DNA from: Amphritea opalescens
GTDB taxonomy: Bacteria > Pseudomonadota > Gammaproteobacteria > Pseudomonadales > Balneatricaceae
Length of the DNA: 64,000 bases
Assembly (NCBI RefSeq): GCF_003957515.1
Contig: NZ_RQXW01000021.1
Location: 1 to 64,000 of the forward strand
Direction of reading: 5' to 3'
Of the stretch, positions 26,433-36,285 are shown piece by piece. Under the pieces are notes generated by a model. It made no database searches, was not told where the DNA came from, and saw nothing but the letters and a program-made list of their open reading frames with translations. The stretch's first letter is position 1, and each line of letters begins with the position of its first letter. A program made the position numbers and the translations under genes.

Positions 26433-27098
26433 ATGAACACACATTTCAGTTGCATCATAAAAATACCATCTACCGGAAGCGATATAGACAATATCAAATC
26501 ATACTTAATCAATCGCTTTTCAAATAAGTCTATATTTTCTGAAATACTTATTCATACACCTTCACACACTAATGATAAATATTTAGCAAGTGAATCTAAT
26601 CCCTTCATCATTATCGAGTTAAATTCAATAACTATAGAGAATATTGAAAATAACCTCTACAGCATTTCAACGGATATCGCAGAACTATCCTCAGCAAAAA
26701 AACCTCAATGCCAAGTGATGTTATCGAGATCATTTCTACCCGAGAGTGTTAATTCAAATGACTTAACGCTCACTAGCTACTTTGTAGAATATGAGGGCAT
26801 CGTTAACAGCCCTGCTGATTGGTCAAGCCACTATATCAAGCATCATGTTTCATTGATGAAAGAACTCCCTAAAATCCGTCATTTACTCGTTTACTCCCCT
26901 GTACCTTGGGACCAACAAGAAGCAGTAGAAACGTTCTCAAGCATTCTTTGCAACAGAGTTTCTTTCCTCAATCATCAGCAACTTGATGAAGCATTAAACT
27001 CCCCTATACGCGATAAAATGCGCCTTGACTACAATAGCCTGCCAGCCTATCAAGGCACCTGTACCCACTACCCTATGGACACATATGTTCTTGTCTAA
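26433..27098 (+). CDS. EthD-like dimeric alpha/beta-barrel protein
   Basis: A 221-residue protein. Its C-terminal half (SYFVEYEG, WSSHYIKHHVSLMKELPKIRHLLVYSP) matches the EthD-like ferredoxin-fold domain, including the H-x3-H-like His residues. The N-terminal half could be a second, degenerate copy (CIIKIPSTGSD), giving a fused pseudo-dimer. GGAGG lies 6 bases before the ATG. It follows the LysR gene by 79 bases on the same strand. EthD-like proteins act as lyases, isomerases or small monooxygenases in aromatic pathways; the role here is unknown. Confidence 0.7.
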   Translation: MNTHFSCIIKIPSTGSDIDNIKSYLINRFSNKSIFSEILIHTPSHTNDKYLASESNPFIIIELNSITIENIENNLYSISTDIAELSSAKKPQCQVMLSRSFLPESVNSNDLTLTSYFVEYEGIVNSPADWSSHYIKHHVSLMKELPKIRHLLVYSPVPWDQQEAVETFSSILCNRVSFLNHQQLDEALNSPIRDKMRLDYNSLPAYQGTCTHYPMDTYVLV

Positions 27099-27124
27099 CC
27101 GAAGCTAAATTGGCAACCCTCAGC

Positions 27125-27159
27125 GCCGATAGGGGCAAAAACCCCTTGCTCCTATCGGC
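27125..27159. terminator. Stem-loop after the EthD-like gene
   Basis: GCCGATAGGGGC pairs with GCTCCTATCGGC (one mismatch) around an A-rich loop. It lies between convergent genes, so it can end the rightward EthD-like transcript and the leftward mtn operon. T-runs are weak. Confidence 0.65.
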
Positions 27160-27235
27160 ACCGAGAAGCCAGCACTTCTCAAAAAGCCTTTATTCCCTCT
27201 AAGCATAACAACCTAACAGGCTGTACAGACCCGCG

Positions 27236-27781
27236 CTAATCCTCAAACTTAGGAAACTGATCGGCAATCGCACTACCGGAATAGTTAGCCACCCACCCTT
27301 CGGGATTATTAAATAACCGGATCGCGGTGAAATCAGGCTCAGGCCCCATATCAAACCAGTGAGTCGTATTGGCGGGCACAGAGATCAGATCATCTTTGCA
27401 GCATAGTGCTCTATACACCTTATCAGCGATATGTAGGTAAAAGATTCCCTCGCCCCGGACAAAGAAGCGTACTTCATCTTCGCTGTGGGTGTGTTCACTG
27501 AGAAACTTTTGCCGCAATTCATCCTTAGCTGGATGGTCACTCGCCAAGCTCATGGTATCCACCGTGACATAACCCTGTTCATCTTTCAGTCGCTGAATCT
27601 CAGCCGCATAGGCAGCTAAAATCTCGTCAGCTTGACTCTCAGCACTGATCGGCTGAGCGGCTTGCCAACGCTCGAACCGTACACCGACATCCGCCAATTG
27701 TTGGCTAATCTCAGCAGCATCACAGGTAACCGTTAAAGGTTGTTCCGGCTTGTCATCCTGATATACACGTAATTCACTCAC
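27236..27781 (-). CDS. mtnD: Acireductone dioxygenase
   Basis: A 181-residue cupin-fold metal enzyme that oxidises the acireductone of methionine salvage to the 2-oxo acid and formate (Fe form). Metal ligands are visible in HTHSEDEVRFFVRG (two His and a Glu) and the later His of TTHWFDMG. The start SELRVYQDD is typical for bacterial MtnD. It follows mtnC by 20 bases and is last in the mtnBCD operon. Confidence 0.95.
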   Translation of the reverse strand: MSELRVYQDDKPEQPLTVTCDAAEISQQLADVGVRFERWQAAQPISAESQADEILAAYAAEIQRLKDEQGYVTVDTMSLASDHPAKDELRQKFLSEHTHSEDEVRFFVRGEGIFYLHIADKVYRALCCKDDLISVPANTTHWFDMGPEPDFTAIRLFNNPEGWVANYSGSAIADQFPKFED

Positions 27782-27801
27782 GTCTTAATCCTCTTGTTTA
27801 A

Positions 27802-28482
27802 CTATGCGTTCAGCGCTATCTGCTGAAAATTTTCGACCACTAGATGATCACTGGCAACCGGTTCATCCCGCGCCAACAGAACCGTTGCCATCCCGGCTTC
27901 ACGGGCCGCATTCAACTCTTCGACAATATCCGATAAAAATAGTATTTCAGTGGCTGGCAAACCGATATCCTCGGCTATCTTGCGATAAGCAGAAGCTTCC
28001 CGTTTATGGCCAATATGGGTGTCGTAATAGCCACTGAATAGAGGCGTCAGATCACCGAAATCACTATGGCCAAACAGCAGTTTTTGCGCCTTAACTGAGC
28101 CCGACGAGAACACATATAAATCGATCCCCTGCTGCTGCCAATGCTGTAAATATTCGTAGGCATCATCATATAGGTGACCGGTAAAATCCTGATTTTCATA
28201 GCCGCTGACCCAAATCAGCCCTTGTAAGTTTTTCAGCGCGGTGACTTTTTTATCCTGCTCGATCCAGTTCAAAAAGGCACTGATCAACGTCTCTAAATCG
28301 GCCTCCGGTTGCCCTAATACCTCACGGGCCTCCGTTAAGATAGATTGCACGGCCTCATCATCAGCGTGGCTGCGTAGATAACCGGGCAGATGCTCATAGG
28401 CATAAGGAAACAACACCTTATGTACAAAATTGATATCGGTGGTGGTGCCTTCAATATCGGTTAAGATCGCTTTGATCGTCAT
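27802..28482 (-). CDS. mtnC: Enolase-phosphatase E1
   Basis: A 226-residue haloacid-dehalogenase-type phosphatase. It enolises and dephosphorylates 2,3-diketo-5-methylthiopentyl-1-phosphate. Motif I is ILTDIEGTTTDI, motif II VFSSGSVKAQ, and the late LFLSDIVEELNAAREAGM carries the metal-binding Asp. Length matches the family. It stands 13 bases after mtnB. Confidence 0.96.
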   Translation of the reverse strand: MTIKAILTDIEGTTTDINFVHKVLFPYAYEHLPGYLRSHADDEAVQSILTEAREVLGQPEADLETLISAFLNWIEQDKKVTALKNLQGLIWVSGYENQDFTGHLYDDAYEYLQHWQQQGIDLYVFSSGSVKAQKLLFGHSDFGDLTPLFSGYYDTHIGHKREASAYRKIAEDIGLPATEILFLSDIVEELNAAREAGMATVLLARDEPVASDHLVVENFQQIALNA

Positions 28483-28495
28483 ACTCTATCCATCC

Positions 28496-29107
28496 TTATT
28501 TCACACCTAGGCGGCGCATCTCTAACTCACAGGCAAACAGAAACTCTAACCCTTCAAGATGACGACGGGCTTCAGCGATATCTTTACCCCAGGCATAAAG
28601 ACCATGACCGCTCACCAGGAATCCCCAATTCAGCGGTGTTTGCTGCCAGCGCATCGCCAACTGTTCAGCCAGCTCAGGCATATCTTGAGTATTATCAAAC
28701 ACCGCTAACTGAAGCGTCTCATCATGACGGGTATTCCCCGCTAGGGATTTTTGCATCTCATAACCAGAAATCGTCAACCACTCGCCCGTTACCATACGGG
28801 ACAACACCGTCGAGGCGACCGAATGGGTATGCAACACCGCACCGATCTGCTTATCCAATTGATATAGTCGCGTATGCAGCAAGGTTTCAGCTGACGGTTT
28901 AAGATCAGAATCAACAGGGTTGCCTTGCAGATCAACCGTTAACAGATCCTCGGTTGTTAACCGCCCCTTATGGCGTCCGGAAGCGGTGACTAGCGCCAGA
29001 TTTTCACCCAAGCGTGCGGAGAAATTACCACCGGTGGCTGGACACCAACCCTGACTATCGATCCAACGTCCTGCGTCAATGAGTTCCGATGAAAGAAGTG
29101 CCTGCAT
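28496..29107 (-). CDS. mtnB: Methylthioribulose-1-phosphate dehydratase
   Basis: A 203-residue class II aldolase/adducin-type zinc enzyme. It removes water from methylthioribulose 1-phosphate, the product of MtnA. Signature parts are WCPATGGNFSARLG, VLHTHSVASTVLSR (zinc His residues) and VSGHGLYAWGKD. It is the first gene of the leftward mtnB-mtnC-mtnD operon. Confidence 0.96.
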   Translation of the reverse strand: MQALLSSELIDAGRWIDSQGWCPATGGNFSARLGENLALVTASGRHKGRLTTEDLLTVDLQGNPVDSDLKPSAETLLHTRLYQLDKQIGAVLHTHSVASTVLSRMVTGEWLTISGYEMQKSLAGNTRHDETLQLAVFDNTQDMPELAEQLAMRWQQTPLNWGFLVSGHGLYAWGKDIAEARRHLEGLEFLFACELEMRRLGVK

Positions 29108-29353
29108 GCCTCAATACTCAGTCTAAAAATGGTGGCCTAGTGTACTCGATTTTTGCGCCTCAACAAATCTAAGGCGAGATGAAAAGTACCGATATTAATC
29201 GATCAGATGAGATCTTAAAGGGGATTGGGATCTTACAGATGTTTGTTGAGCTGTTAATGGTCAAACGACGTCATAATACAAAACCAACGACTAGCTTGAG
29301 GACTGAAAGCCCTATAAATATCCGCATTGAACAGTACGAGGGGAAATACAATA

Positions 29354-30277
29354 TTACTCGTTAGTGCTTTGCAAACTTTGCATATAACTATTGAGTACCA
29401 AATTATCCTTTTTCCCGCTTTTAGTAATCGCCATATATTGCACGGAATAACTAAAAGTTTCGGGCCGTAAGCTACGAAACGAACTCGCTTGCTCCCAGTT
29501 GATCGCATAGTGCGTCGGTAAAAAGCCGATAAAGCAGCCGGTCATTAATAGGAAGGCGACCCCTTCTCGATCACTGACCGTCGCAGTAATTTTGTGCTGA
29601 TCATATATTTTTTGAATATAGTCAGGTAACGCATGTGCTGGCGCAACCGTGTCGTGTTCCAATATCAACTCGGGGGTCAGTTGTTCTTCCGGGATTGTGA
29701 AAAGCGGATGGTGCTCACCACAGTAGAGGCTGGCATGCTCTTCATACAAGGGCTGATAATCGAGGCCGGGACAGTCTCGAATAATGGGCACCATGCCTAT
29801 ATGTAGTTGGCCATTGAGGACGCCTTTTTCAATCTCATTGGGAGGCATCATAGTCACATTAATAGTCACATCTGGCGCCGCTTCTTTAAGACGTCGTAAA
29901 GAGTGTACGATGCGCATATGTTGCATGGTAATCAGATTATCGGTAATACCAATGTTTAACTCCCCTGTTAATGAGGAATGTATCGCATTCACCTGACTGC
30001 GAAACATCTCCATTGAATCAAAAAGCTGCAACACATGTTGATAGATCTGTTTGCCTGGGTCCGTCAGCGAAAAACCGGAACGCCCGCGCTCACAGAGCTT
30101 TAGGCCTAATCGAGTTTCTAAATCCAGCATACTTGAACTAATTGCGGAACGGCTGACATTCAGTTCAATTTCGGCCGCAGTAAAGCCTTTCGATTCGACT
30201 ACCGCCTTAAATACCCTAAGCAAACGTAAATCCATATCTTGGATCTGTCGTGTGAAGTGCATTTTAGAAGTCGCCAT
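29354..30277 (-). CDS. LysR-family transcriptional regulator
   Basis: A 307-residue regulator with an N-terminal helix-turn-helix (MDLRLLRVFKAVVESKGFTAAEIELNVSRSAIS pattern, residues 15-75) and an effector-binding domain. It is read in the same direction as the upstream mmsA gene, 196 bases after it. It probably regulates the mmsA/FAD-oxidase/TRAP group, or itself only; context is the sole basis. Confidence 0.9.
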   Translation of the reverse strand: MATSKMHFTRQIQDMDLRLLRVFKAVVESKGFTAAEIELNVSRSAISSSMLDLETRLGLKLCERGRSGFSLTDPGKQIYQHVLQLFDSMEMFRSQVNAIHSSLTGELNIGITDNLITMQHMRIVHSLRRLKEAAPDVTINVTMMPPNEIEKGVLNGQLHIGMVPIIRDCPGLDYQPLYEEHASLYCGEHHPLFTIPEEQLTPELILEHDTVAPAHALPDYIQKIYDQHKITATVSDREGVAFLLMTGCFIGFLPTHYAINWEQASSFRSLRPETFSYSVQYMAITKSGKKDNLVLNSYMQSLQSTNE

Positions 30278-30473
30278 CGGTTTACCATCTCAATAATATT
30301 TAAACTCACTGCCGGAAACGATGTGACAGTGAACGCATTTACAGTGCTAGCGTTAAGATATCACGCTGATCAATAAAATCATGCCTCTTGTTCAAACGCG
30401 ATATCCTTTCCTAAGAACTAACCCAGAGAATTTAACCAGAGGCACGCAAACAGCGTCTCTGAAAAACTCCCGC

Positions 30474-31964
30474 TTAGCTTGGAAACGCGAAAGTAGCCCC
30501 TTCCCGCACACCTGCTGATGGCCAACGCTGAGTAATCGTTTTACGTTTGGTATAGAAACGCACCGCATCGGGACCATAGGCGTGCAGATCACCAAACAAT
30601 GAACGCTTCCAACCACCAAAACTATGATAAGCCACCGGCACCGGCAACGGCACGTTGATACCCACCATACCCACCTGAATATTATCAGAGAAATAGCGTG
30701 CAGCTTCACCATCGCGGGTGAAAATACAGGTGCCATTGCCATACTCATGATCATTGATCAATTGCATCGCCTCTTCCATGGCCTGCACCCGCACAACCTG
30801 CAACACTGGACCGAAGATCTCTTCACGATAGCTGTCCATTTCAGGGGTAACGTTATCGATCAAGGTGCCGCCAACAAAAAAGCCATTTTCGTAGCCTTCG
30901 ACCTGTACCTGCCGACCATCGACGACAACTAGTGCGCCATCCGCTTCGGCACTATCGATAAAGCCGCATACCTTATTGCGGTGTTCTGCGGTAATAACCG
31001 GACCGAAGTCATTACTCTTATCACTAAAGGCGCCAACGTTCAGCCCCTTCATCGCTTGCTGCATTTTAGCTACTAACGCATCGGCGGCGACATCACCCAC
31101 CGCAACCGCTACAGACAGTGCCATACACCGCTCGCCTGACGAACCAAAGGCTGCTCCCAGCAGCTGATTAACCGCATTATCCATATCCGCATCGGGCATC
31201 ACAATCGCGTGGTTTTTCGCCCCACCCAATGCCTGACAACGCTTTCCGTTAGCATTGGCAGTACTGTAGATGTATTCAGCAATAGGTGTCGAGCCAACAA
31301 AACTCACCGCTTTGACCCGTACATCATTCAACAGGGTATCAACCGCTTCTTTATTACCATTAACAACGTTCAACACACCATCGGGCAAGCCCGCTTCCTT
31401 AGCCAAATGGGCGATATACAGTGTTGAACTTGGATCGCGTTCAGACGGCTTAAGGATGAAAGTATTACCGCACGCAATCGCCATAGGATACATCCAGAGT
31501 GGCACCATGGCCGGAAAGTTAAACGGTGTAATACCCGCCACCACGCCCAATGGCTGAAACTCACTCCAAGAATCAATATTCGGGCCAACGTTACAGCTAT
31601 GCTCGCCTTTGAGCAGCTCCGGTACGCCACACGCATACTCAATATTTTCAATACCCCGAGCTAATTCGCCCGCCGCATCATGGCTGATCTTACCGTGCTC
31701 TTCACCAATCAACTCACAAATATGCTCAGCATGTTGTTCCAACAACTGCTTAAATTTAAACATGATACGAGCCCGTTTAATGGGGGTGGTATCACGCCAC
31801 GCAGGAAAAGCAGCCTGTGCACAGGCGATCGCTTCTTCGACCGTGGCGACAGATGCCAAGGCGACCTGCTTAGTCACCTCACCGGTTGATGGGTTATATA
31901 CCGCTTGAGTGCTTGCTGCATCGCAACGGATCTCACCGTTAATTAAATGTCCAACAATGTTCAT
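30474..31964 (-). CDS. mmsA: Methylmalonate-semialdehyde dehydrogenase (CoA-acylating)
   Basis: A 496-residue aldehyde dehydrogenase. It turns methylmalonate or malonate semialdehyde into propionyl- or acetyl-CoA with NAD and CoA. The catalytic Cys280 is in FGSSGERCMALSV, typical of this subfamily. The N-terminal GHLINGE and the FNFPAMVPLWMYP stretch also match MmsA. AAGG precedes the ATG by 9 bases. Neighbours are a PuuB-like FAD oxidase, a cupin and a TRAP system, so it may complete the breakdown of an imported amine or beta-amino acid via a semialdehyde. Confidence 0.93.
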   Translation of the reverse strand: MNIVGHLINGEIRCDAASTQAVYNPSTGEVTKQVALASVATVEEAIACAQAAFPAWRDTTPIKRARIMFKFKQLLEQHAEHICELIGEEHGKISHDAAGELARGIENIEYACGVPELLKGEHSCNVGPNIDSWSEFQPLGVVAGITPFNFPAMVPLWMYPMAIACGNTFILKPSERDPSSTLYIAHLAKEAGLPDGVLNVVNGNKEAVDTLLNDVRVKAVSFVGSTPIAEYIYSTANANGKRCQALGGAKNHAIVMPDADMDNAVNQLLGAAFGSSGERCMALSVAVAVGDVAADALVAKMQQAMKGLNVGAFSDKSNDFGPVITAEHRNKVCGFIDSAEADGALVVVDGRQVQVEGYENGFFVGGTLIDNVTPEMDSYREEIFGPVLQVVRVQAMEEAMQLINDHEYGNGTCIFTRDGEAARYFSDNIQVGMVGINVPLPVPVAYHSFGGWKRSLFGDLHAYGPDAVRFYTKRKTITQRWPSAGVREGATFAFPS

Positions 31965-32049
31965 GGATTGTGCCTTTTATTTTTAGTGGATAGCGCTAAT
32001 GAATGAATACCCCGTTAGCTAGCGGGGCGATCTCTGGTCACCGAATGAG

Positions 32050-33459
32050 TTACCGCATTAGTAGCGATAAGGTATCACTGACTTTATTCGCAACAGATTT
32101 ACCCAGAGATGGGCCCGGTTTATCTTGATACAGATTTTCTTCCCAGGTGAACGCCTTCACAATTGTTTTTGATGTTATCCAGCGAAACGGTTCCGGCTCC
32201 CATCGACGCAAGACCCGTTTGTGTGGCGCATGATTAAACGCCCAAGGCATTTGGGTATAAACGGTATCGCGATTCAAAATCAAATCGGCCAACGTGCGGC
32301 CAAACAGATGTGACGGCGCAACGCCCTGACCACCATAACCACCAGCCGTGGCAATGCCTGATTCTGCGTCATAAATAGCATGAGGTGCAAAGTTTCGAGG
32401 CATCCCCAGCGAACCGCCCCAACCATGGGTAATATTGACATCTTTTAACATCGGAAATAGGTCAAACATCAACTCTTCCCTAATCCGAAAATCTTCGTCT
32501 TTAAGTGAGAAATCGCTGCGCGGTTTACCGCCGTAAACGTAGCCACCACGGGCGCCAAAAATCATTCGACCATCCGCAGATTTTTGACCATAGCTGACCA
32601 TACGGCTGCCATCGCAAAAAGCTTCACGATTATTTAAGCCGATCTCATCCCAAAGGCTATCGCTCAACGGTTCTGTAGCAATAATTAAGCTCTGAACCGG
32701 AATAACATAACGGCCAAAGCCTGACACCGTTGATGAGTATCCCTCAAGTGCGGGTACAACTGTGGTCGCACTCACCGTGCCTGATGCTGTAGTCACCTTT
32801 CTCGGTTTAACAGCCGACACTCGAGTTTTTTCGTATATTTTAACGCCCATGGCTTCGACAGCATCCGCTAGGCCTCTGACCATTCGCGCGGGATTCACCG
32901 TGGCACAATGGGGTTTGAATATAGCACCGAGTCCATTTCTTAGACGCACTTTATCCTCAAGTTGCTGAGCATCAAGCCAGTAACAATCCTCTTCGGTATG
33001 ACCCGTTTCATAGAGCTGTTTCAGCAGCTTACGTTGCAACCGCTCTTGCTCGGGGTAGCGGGCCGCCGCATACAAAACGCCACCTTTATTAAAGTCGGCA
33101 TTGATACTCTCTTCTTGCAGCCTAGCCCCGATTTCGTCGACATTATCGAACAGCACCCGGCAGCACTCTCGACGAGCATCCATCGGCATAGGCGCGACAT
33201 ACTTATCTAAACCCGTAATAAAACCAGCGACCCATCCACCGTTACGTCCCGATGCCCCATAACCCGCAATATCGGCCTCGAGAATGACGATATTTAGTTC
33301 CGGCTTCAGACTTTTTAGGTAATAGGCCGTCCATAAACCGGTATAACCCGCACCAATGATCGCTACATCAGCGTCAATATCACTGGTTAATGGATTGCGT
33401 ACTGTAGGCTCTTGATCCATGGTATTGAACCAGAGACTCGTATTTTTGTAATTATTCAT
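32050..33459 (-). CDS. FAD-dependent amine oxidase (PuuB/DAO family)
   Basis: A 469-residue D-amino-acid-oxidase-fold flavoprotein. The dinucleotide-binding motif VAIIGAGYTGLWTAYYL lies near residue 33, and a C-terminal GYGGQGVAPSHLFGRTLAD region completes the FAD site. It resembles gamma-glutamylputrescine oxidase and relatives that oxidise primary or secondary amines to aldehydes. The ATG at 33459 (MNNYKNTS) has AAGG 9 bases upstream; further upstream in-frame Met codons lack one. Downstream mmsA would oxidise an aldehyde product; the true substrate is unknown. Confidence 0.88.
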   Translation of the reverse strand: MNNYKNTSLWFNTMDQEPTVRNPLTSDIDADVAIIGAGYTGLWTAYYLKSLKPELNIVILEADIAGYGASGRNGGWVAGFITGLDKYVAPMPMDARRECCRVLFDNVDEIGARLQEESINADFNKGGVLYAAARYPEQERLQRKLLKQLYETGHTEEDCYWLDAQQLEDKVRLRNGLGAIFKPHCATVNPARMVRGLADAVEAMGVKIYEKTRVSAVKPRKVTTASGTVSATTVVPALEGYSSTVSGFGRYVIPVQSLIIATEPLSDSLWDEIGLNNREAFCDGSRMVSYGQKSADGRMIFGARGGYVYGGKPRSDFSLKDEDFRIREELMFDLFPMLKDVNITHGWGGSLGMPRNFAPHAIYDAESGIATAGGYGGQGVAPSHLFGRTLADLILNRDTVYTQMPWAFNHAPHKRVLRRWEPEPFRWITSKTIVKAFTWEENLYQDKPGPSLGKSVANKVSDTLSLLMR

Positions 33460-33593
33460 CGTCGCAGCCTTATGTTGCAATTTATTAGCTGTATCCATTT
33501 TTAGTACAACGCCTGTGCGGCGATGCTGGCTAGACATTCAAGCGATCAATCAAAGATTATAGATGCGTGGGTCTATCCATACTCAATGGGAAA

Positions 33594-33655
33594 AGAGTGA
33601 TGACGATTTAAGCAATGCACTATTTATATTTAATAAATAACGCAGCCATCACTCT
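33594..33655 (-). terminator. Long-loop hairpin after the cupin gene
   Basis: AGAGTGATG and CATCACTCT pair across a 44-base AT-rich loop, just downstream of the cupin gene. It could end the TRAP-cupin transcript before the FAD-oxidase gene. The long loop makes it less certain. Confidence 0.45.
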
Positions 33656-33668
33656 CGTTAGGTTTAAA

Positions 33669-34037
33669 TTATTGACACTTTGCAATCACAAAGTATTTTT
33701 TAACGGCTGTTTTAGATTCCCAAACACCATCAAAACCAGGCTCAACGACAAAAGCATCGCCCGCGCTAAATTCGCTAGCGTTGCCCTCTGTATCCGAGAT
33801 TTTCACGTCCCCTTCAATCAGATAGCAAAATTCCATATCGTTAGGATGAAATTTCTTTTTACTAAAAGCCTCGGATGACCAAATACCTGAAATAACAGTA
33901 CCATCAGTCGATGAGAAAGGAATATACGCCTCAGTATCACCATTACCGCTAATCAGAATATCAGCAGGGGTTGGCATCGGTGTACGTGCTAAACCTTCAG
34001 TCACAACCATTGGTTTAATAAATTTTGCAGCCATCAT
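33669..34037 (-). CDS. Single-domain cupin protein
   Basis: A 122-residue cupin of the Cupin_3 type (MEFCYLIEGDVKISDTEG, FSAGDAFVVEPGFDGVW). The first cupin motif lacks the usual cluster of His ligands, so metal binding is doubtful. GGAG precedes the ATG by 5 bases. It lies between the TRAP permease and the FAD oxidase genes, all leftward. Similar small cupins accompany amine oxidases and may bind the substrate or a product; function unknown. Confidence 0.85.
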   Translation of the reverse strand: MMAAKFIKPMVVTEGLARTPMPTPADILISGNGDTEAYIPFSSTDGTVISGIWSSEAFSKKKFHPNDMEFCYLIEGDVKISDTEGNASEFSAGDAFVVEPGFDGVWESKTAVKKYFVIAKCQ

Positions 34038-34274
34038 TTTTCTCCGTTAACACACTATTTGATTGTTTTTATTTAAGCCCTTTCATTATTTTAAATAATG
34101 CCTTTGGCCCGAAAACTCTTAAATATAAACATCTTTCTGCTTACGTTAGGTTTTGCTGACTTATCGCAGAGTAATAAAAAATAGAGCAAAAAAAGACCGA
34201 TTATTTTCAAGCAATACACTTAAAAAACCGGTCAAACCTTTAACAGAAGGTAAAAAACAAGGTCAACCCATTCG

Positions 34275-35564
34275 TTAGCCCAAAAATAGCTCAGGCAGGA
34301 ACAGTGATACCTGTGGGATATAGGTAGTGACCAACAGGGTTGGAATCCAGGCAAACAGAATCATAATCAAGGTGGGATACAACATCGCCTTGACCGGTAC
34401 CTGCGTCACCCGTGAACCCAGATAGAGTAACGGTGCTGTCGGCGGGGTAATATTGCCCATACCTAGATTGACACCTACTATCGCGGCAAACTGGATCGGA
34501 TCGACCCCCAGCTCAAGCACGATAGGAAACAGTAACGGGGAAGCTAGCAGCACACCACTGACATCATCCATCAACATGCCCACCAGAATCATCACCACAT
34601 TAATCATAATTAAGATAATGATCGGATTCTCAGAGACAGAAAAGATCAACTCTTTAGCCAGTTCAGGGATATCTTCAAAGATAAATAGGCGACTCACAAT
34701 CATCACCATAAAGAACATCACCATCACCACACCCGTGGTTGTCGCTGACTGCACTAAGGCTTCTTTAAAGTTACGGATATTCAGACCTTTATAAATAAAG
34801 AAACCGACCGGAATAGCATAGATAACAGCCACGCCCGCCGCCTCTGTCGGCGTCATAATACCACCATAAATCCCCCCCAAAATCATAAAGGGCATCAGTA
34901 ATGCAGGCAGTGCAAAACGAGACTTTCTCGCCACATCACCGACAAAGTCATCGGAAGGCGGCAACACTTTAATATTCTTGTATTTTCGCAACATCACATA
35001 GTTAACAAGACAGAGTAATACCACCAAGATAAGCCCTGGGACGATGGTGGCCAAAAAGCATTTCAGTACCGATTGACGGGTAACCCAAGCATAAATAATT
35101 TGGATCGCACTCGGAGGAATCAGTAACCCAAGAGGGGCTGCATTGGTAATTAACGCCGCCGACAAGCCTTCCGGATAGTTCGCTTTGCGCAGTTGCGGCA
35201 TCATAATACTGCCGATACAGGTAAGCGTGGCGGTGGCACTACCCGCAATAGAGCCAAATACGGCACTAGCACCCACGGCAGTGTAGGCCATTCCTCCTTT
35301 AAATCGGCCAACAAACAGGTCAGCCAGTTCAACTAAAGGTTGGGCAATTTTACCCCGTTCCATAATAGTACCCGCCATAATAAACAGCGGGATAGCCAAG
35401 AGCACTAGCACGTTCATGCGCCAATGGCCCGACGTTAGAAAACCAGCCGGATCATGATCACCGGTCAACGACATATAGATCATCGCCAAGCCAAAAGCGA
35501 ATGGCACTGGGATACCGGCGACAAGAGCCAAACAGATCACCAGAAGTGTCAACAGAATAAGCAT
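34275..35564 (-). CDS. dctM: TRAP transporter large permease (third system)
   Basis: A 429-residue, roughly 12-helix DctM-family permease (LLIPPSAIQIIYAW, MTPTEAAGVAV, NITPPTAPLLYLGSRV). The small-permease gene lies 83 bases upstream and the binding-protein gene leads the operon. It is followed, after a 237-base gap, by the cupin gene. Confidence 0.93.
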   Translation of the reverse strand: MLILLTLLVICLALVAGIPVPFAFGLAMIYMSLTGDHDPAGFLTSGHWRMNVLVLLAIPLFIMAGTIMERGKIAQPLVELADLFVGRFKGGMAYTAVGASAVFGSIAGSATATLTCIGSIMMPQLRKANYPEGLSAALITNAAPLGLLIPPSAIQIIYAWVTRQSVLKCFLATIVPGLILVVLLCLVNYVMLRKYKNIKVLPPSDDFVGDVARKSRFALPALLMPFMILGGIYGGIMTPTEAAGVAVIYAIPVGFFIYKGLNIRNFKEALVQSATTTGVVMVMFFMVMIVSRLFIFEDIPELAKELIFSVSENPIIILIMINVVMILVGMLMDDVSGVLLASPLLFPIVLELGVDPIQFAAIVGVNLGMGNITPPTAPLLYLGSRVTQVPVKAMLYPTLIMILFAWIPTLLVTTYIPQVSLFLPELFLG

Positions 35565-35647
35565 ATTATTGTTCCATTCATGCAGTAAAGCGCGGCTGAA
35601 TGTTCATCAGAAAAACAGCCGAACTGAAGAGGTCTACTTGATAAGCG

Positions 35648-36196
35648 TTAGATATGAGGAGGGGCTTCATCCTCTTCCCATGCTTGACTAGGCCCATCTC
35701 GTAAACCGCTATAAAGATGTAATGCGGTGTAGAAGGCCATCAAGACAAAGCCAAGAAAAATACCTAGTTTTGGAATAGCAAAGGGCAGCCCGAGTCCAGT
35801 CGTGGTTTGCCAATTAGGATAGGCACTCACCTCCTCCATCAGCATTAACCAACCCCAGTAGACCATAACAAGACCGATCAACACTTCGATAAATAAAGTG
35901 ATATTGATCACGATCCACTTAGTACGCACATTATCGATAAGGGATAAGAGAAAATCGGCTTTAACATGGGTGTTTTGATAACTACCCATTGCGGCTCCCA
36001 TAAAATAGAGCCAGAAAGCGATCATCAACACCCACTCTTCATAGGCGAAAAGATCGGCATCAAATAGATAGCGCAGTATCACCACTAAGAAAAAAACAGA
36101 CGCCATCACTAGACTGGCCACTGCTAAAAAATATTCTTTTATACTTAAAAGAATATTAACCAGCCCTGAGATTGGCTTAGGAATATTTAAATGCAT
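35648..36196 (-). CDS. dctQ: TRAP transporter small permease (third system)
   Basis: A 182-residue four-helix DctQ-family protein (FAYEEWVLMIAFWLYFMGAAMGS near residue 55, HVKADFLL). It has an unusually acidic, Pro-ending C-terminus (EEDEAPPHI). It follows the binding-protein gene after a stem-loop at 36286-36314. Confidence 0.91.
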   Translation of the reverse strand: MHLNIPKPISGLVNILLSIKEYFLAVASLVMASVFFLVVILRYLFDADLFAYEEWVLMIAFWLYFMGAAMGSYQNTHVKADFLLSLIDNVRTKWIVINITLFIEVLIGLVMVYWGWLMLMEEVSAYPNWQTTTGLGLPFAIPKLGIFLGFVLMAFYTALHLYSGLRDGPSQAWEEDEAPPHI

Positions 36197-36285
36197 ACAA
36201 TTCCCCTTTTATTATTAATATCTATAGGGATAACCCATTACCGCGAGAATAGAGCTGTGGTAATCAGTCAAAGGAATATAAAAAA

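Noticed and set aside
29179-29364. Plus-strand 61-codon ORF between mtnB and the LysR gene
   Set aside because: No ribosome-binding site, and its end overlaps the LysR gene; treated as chance.
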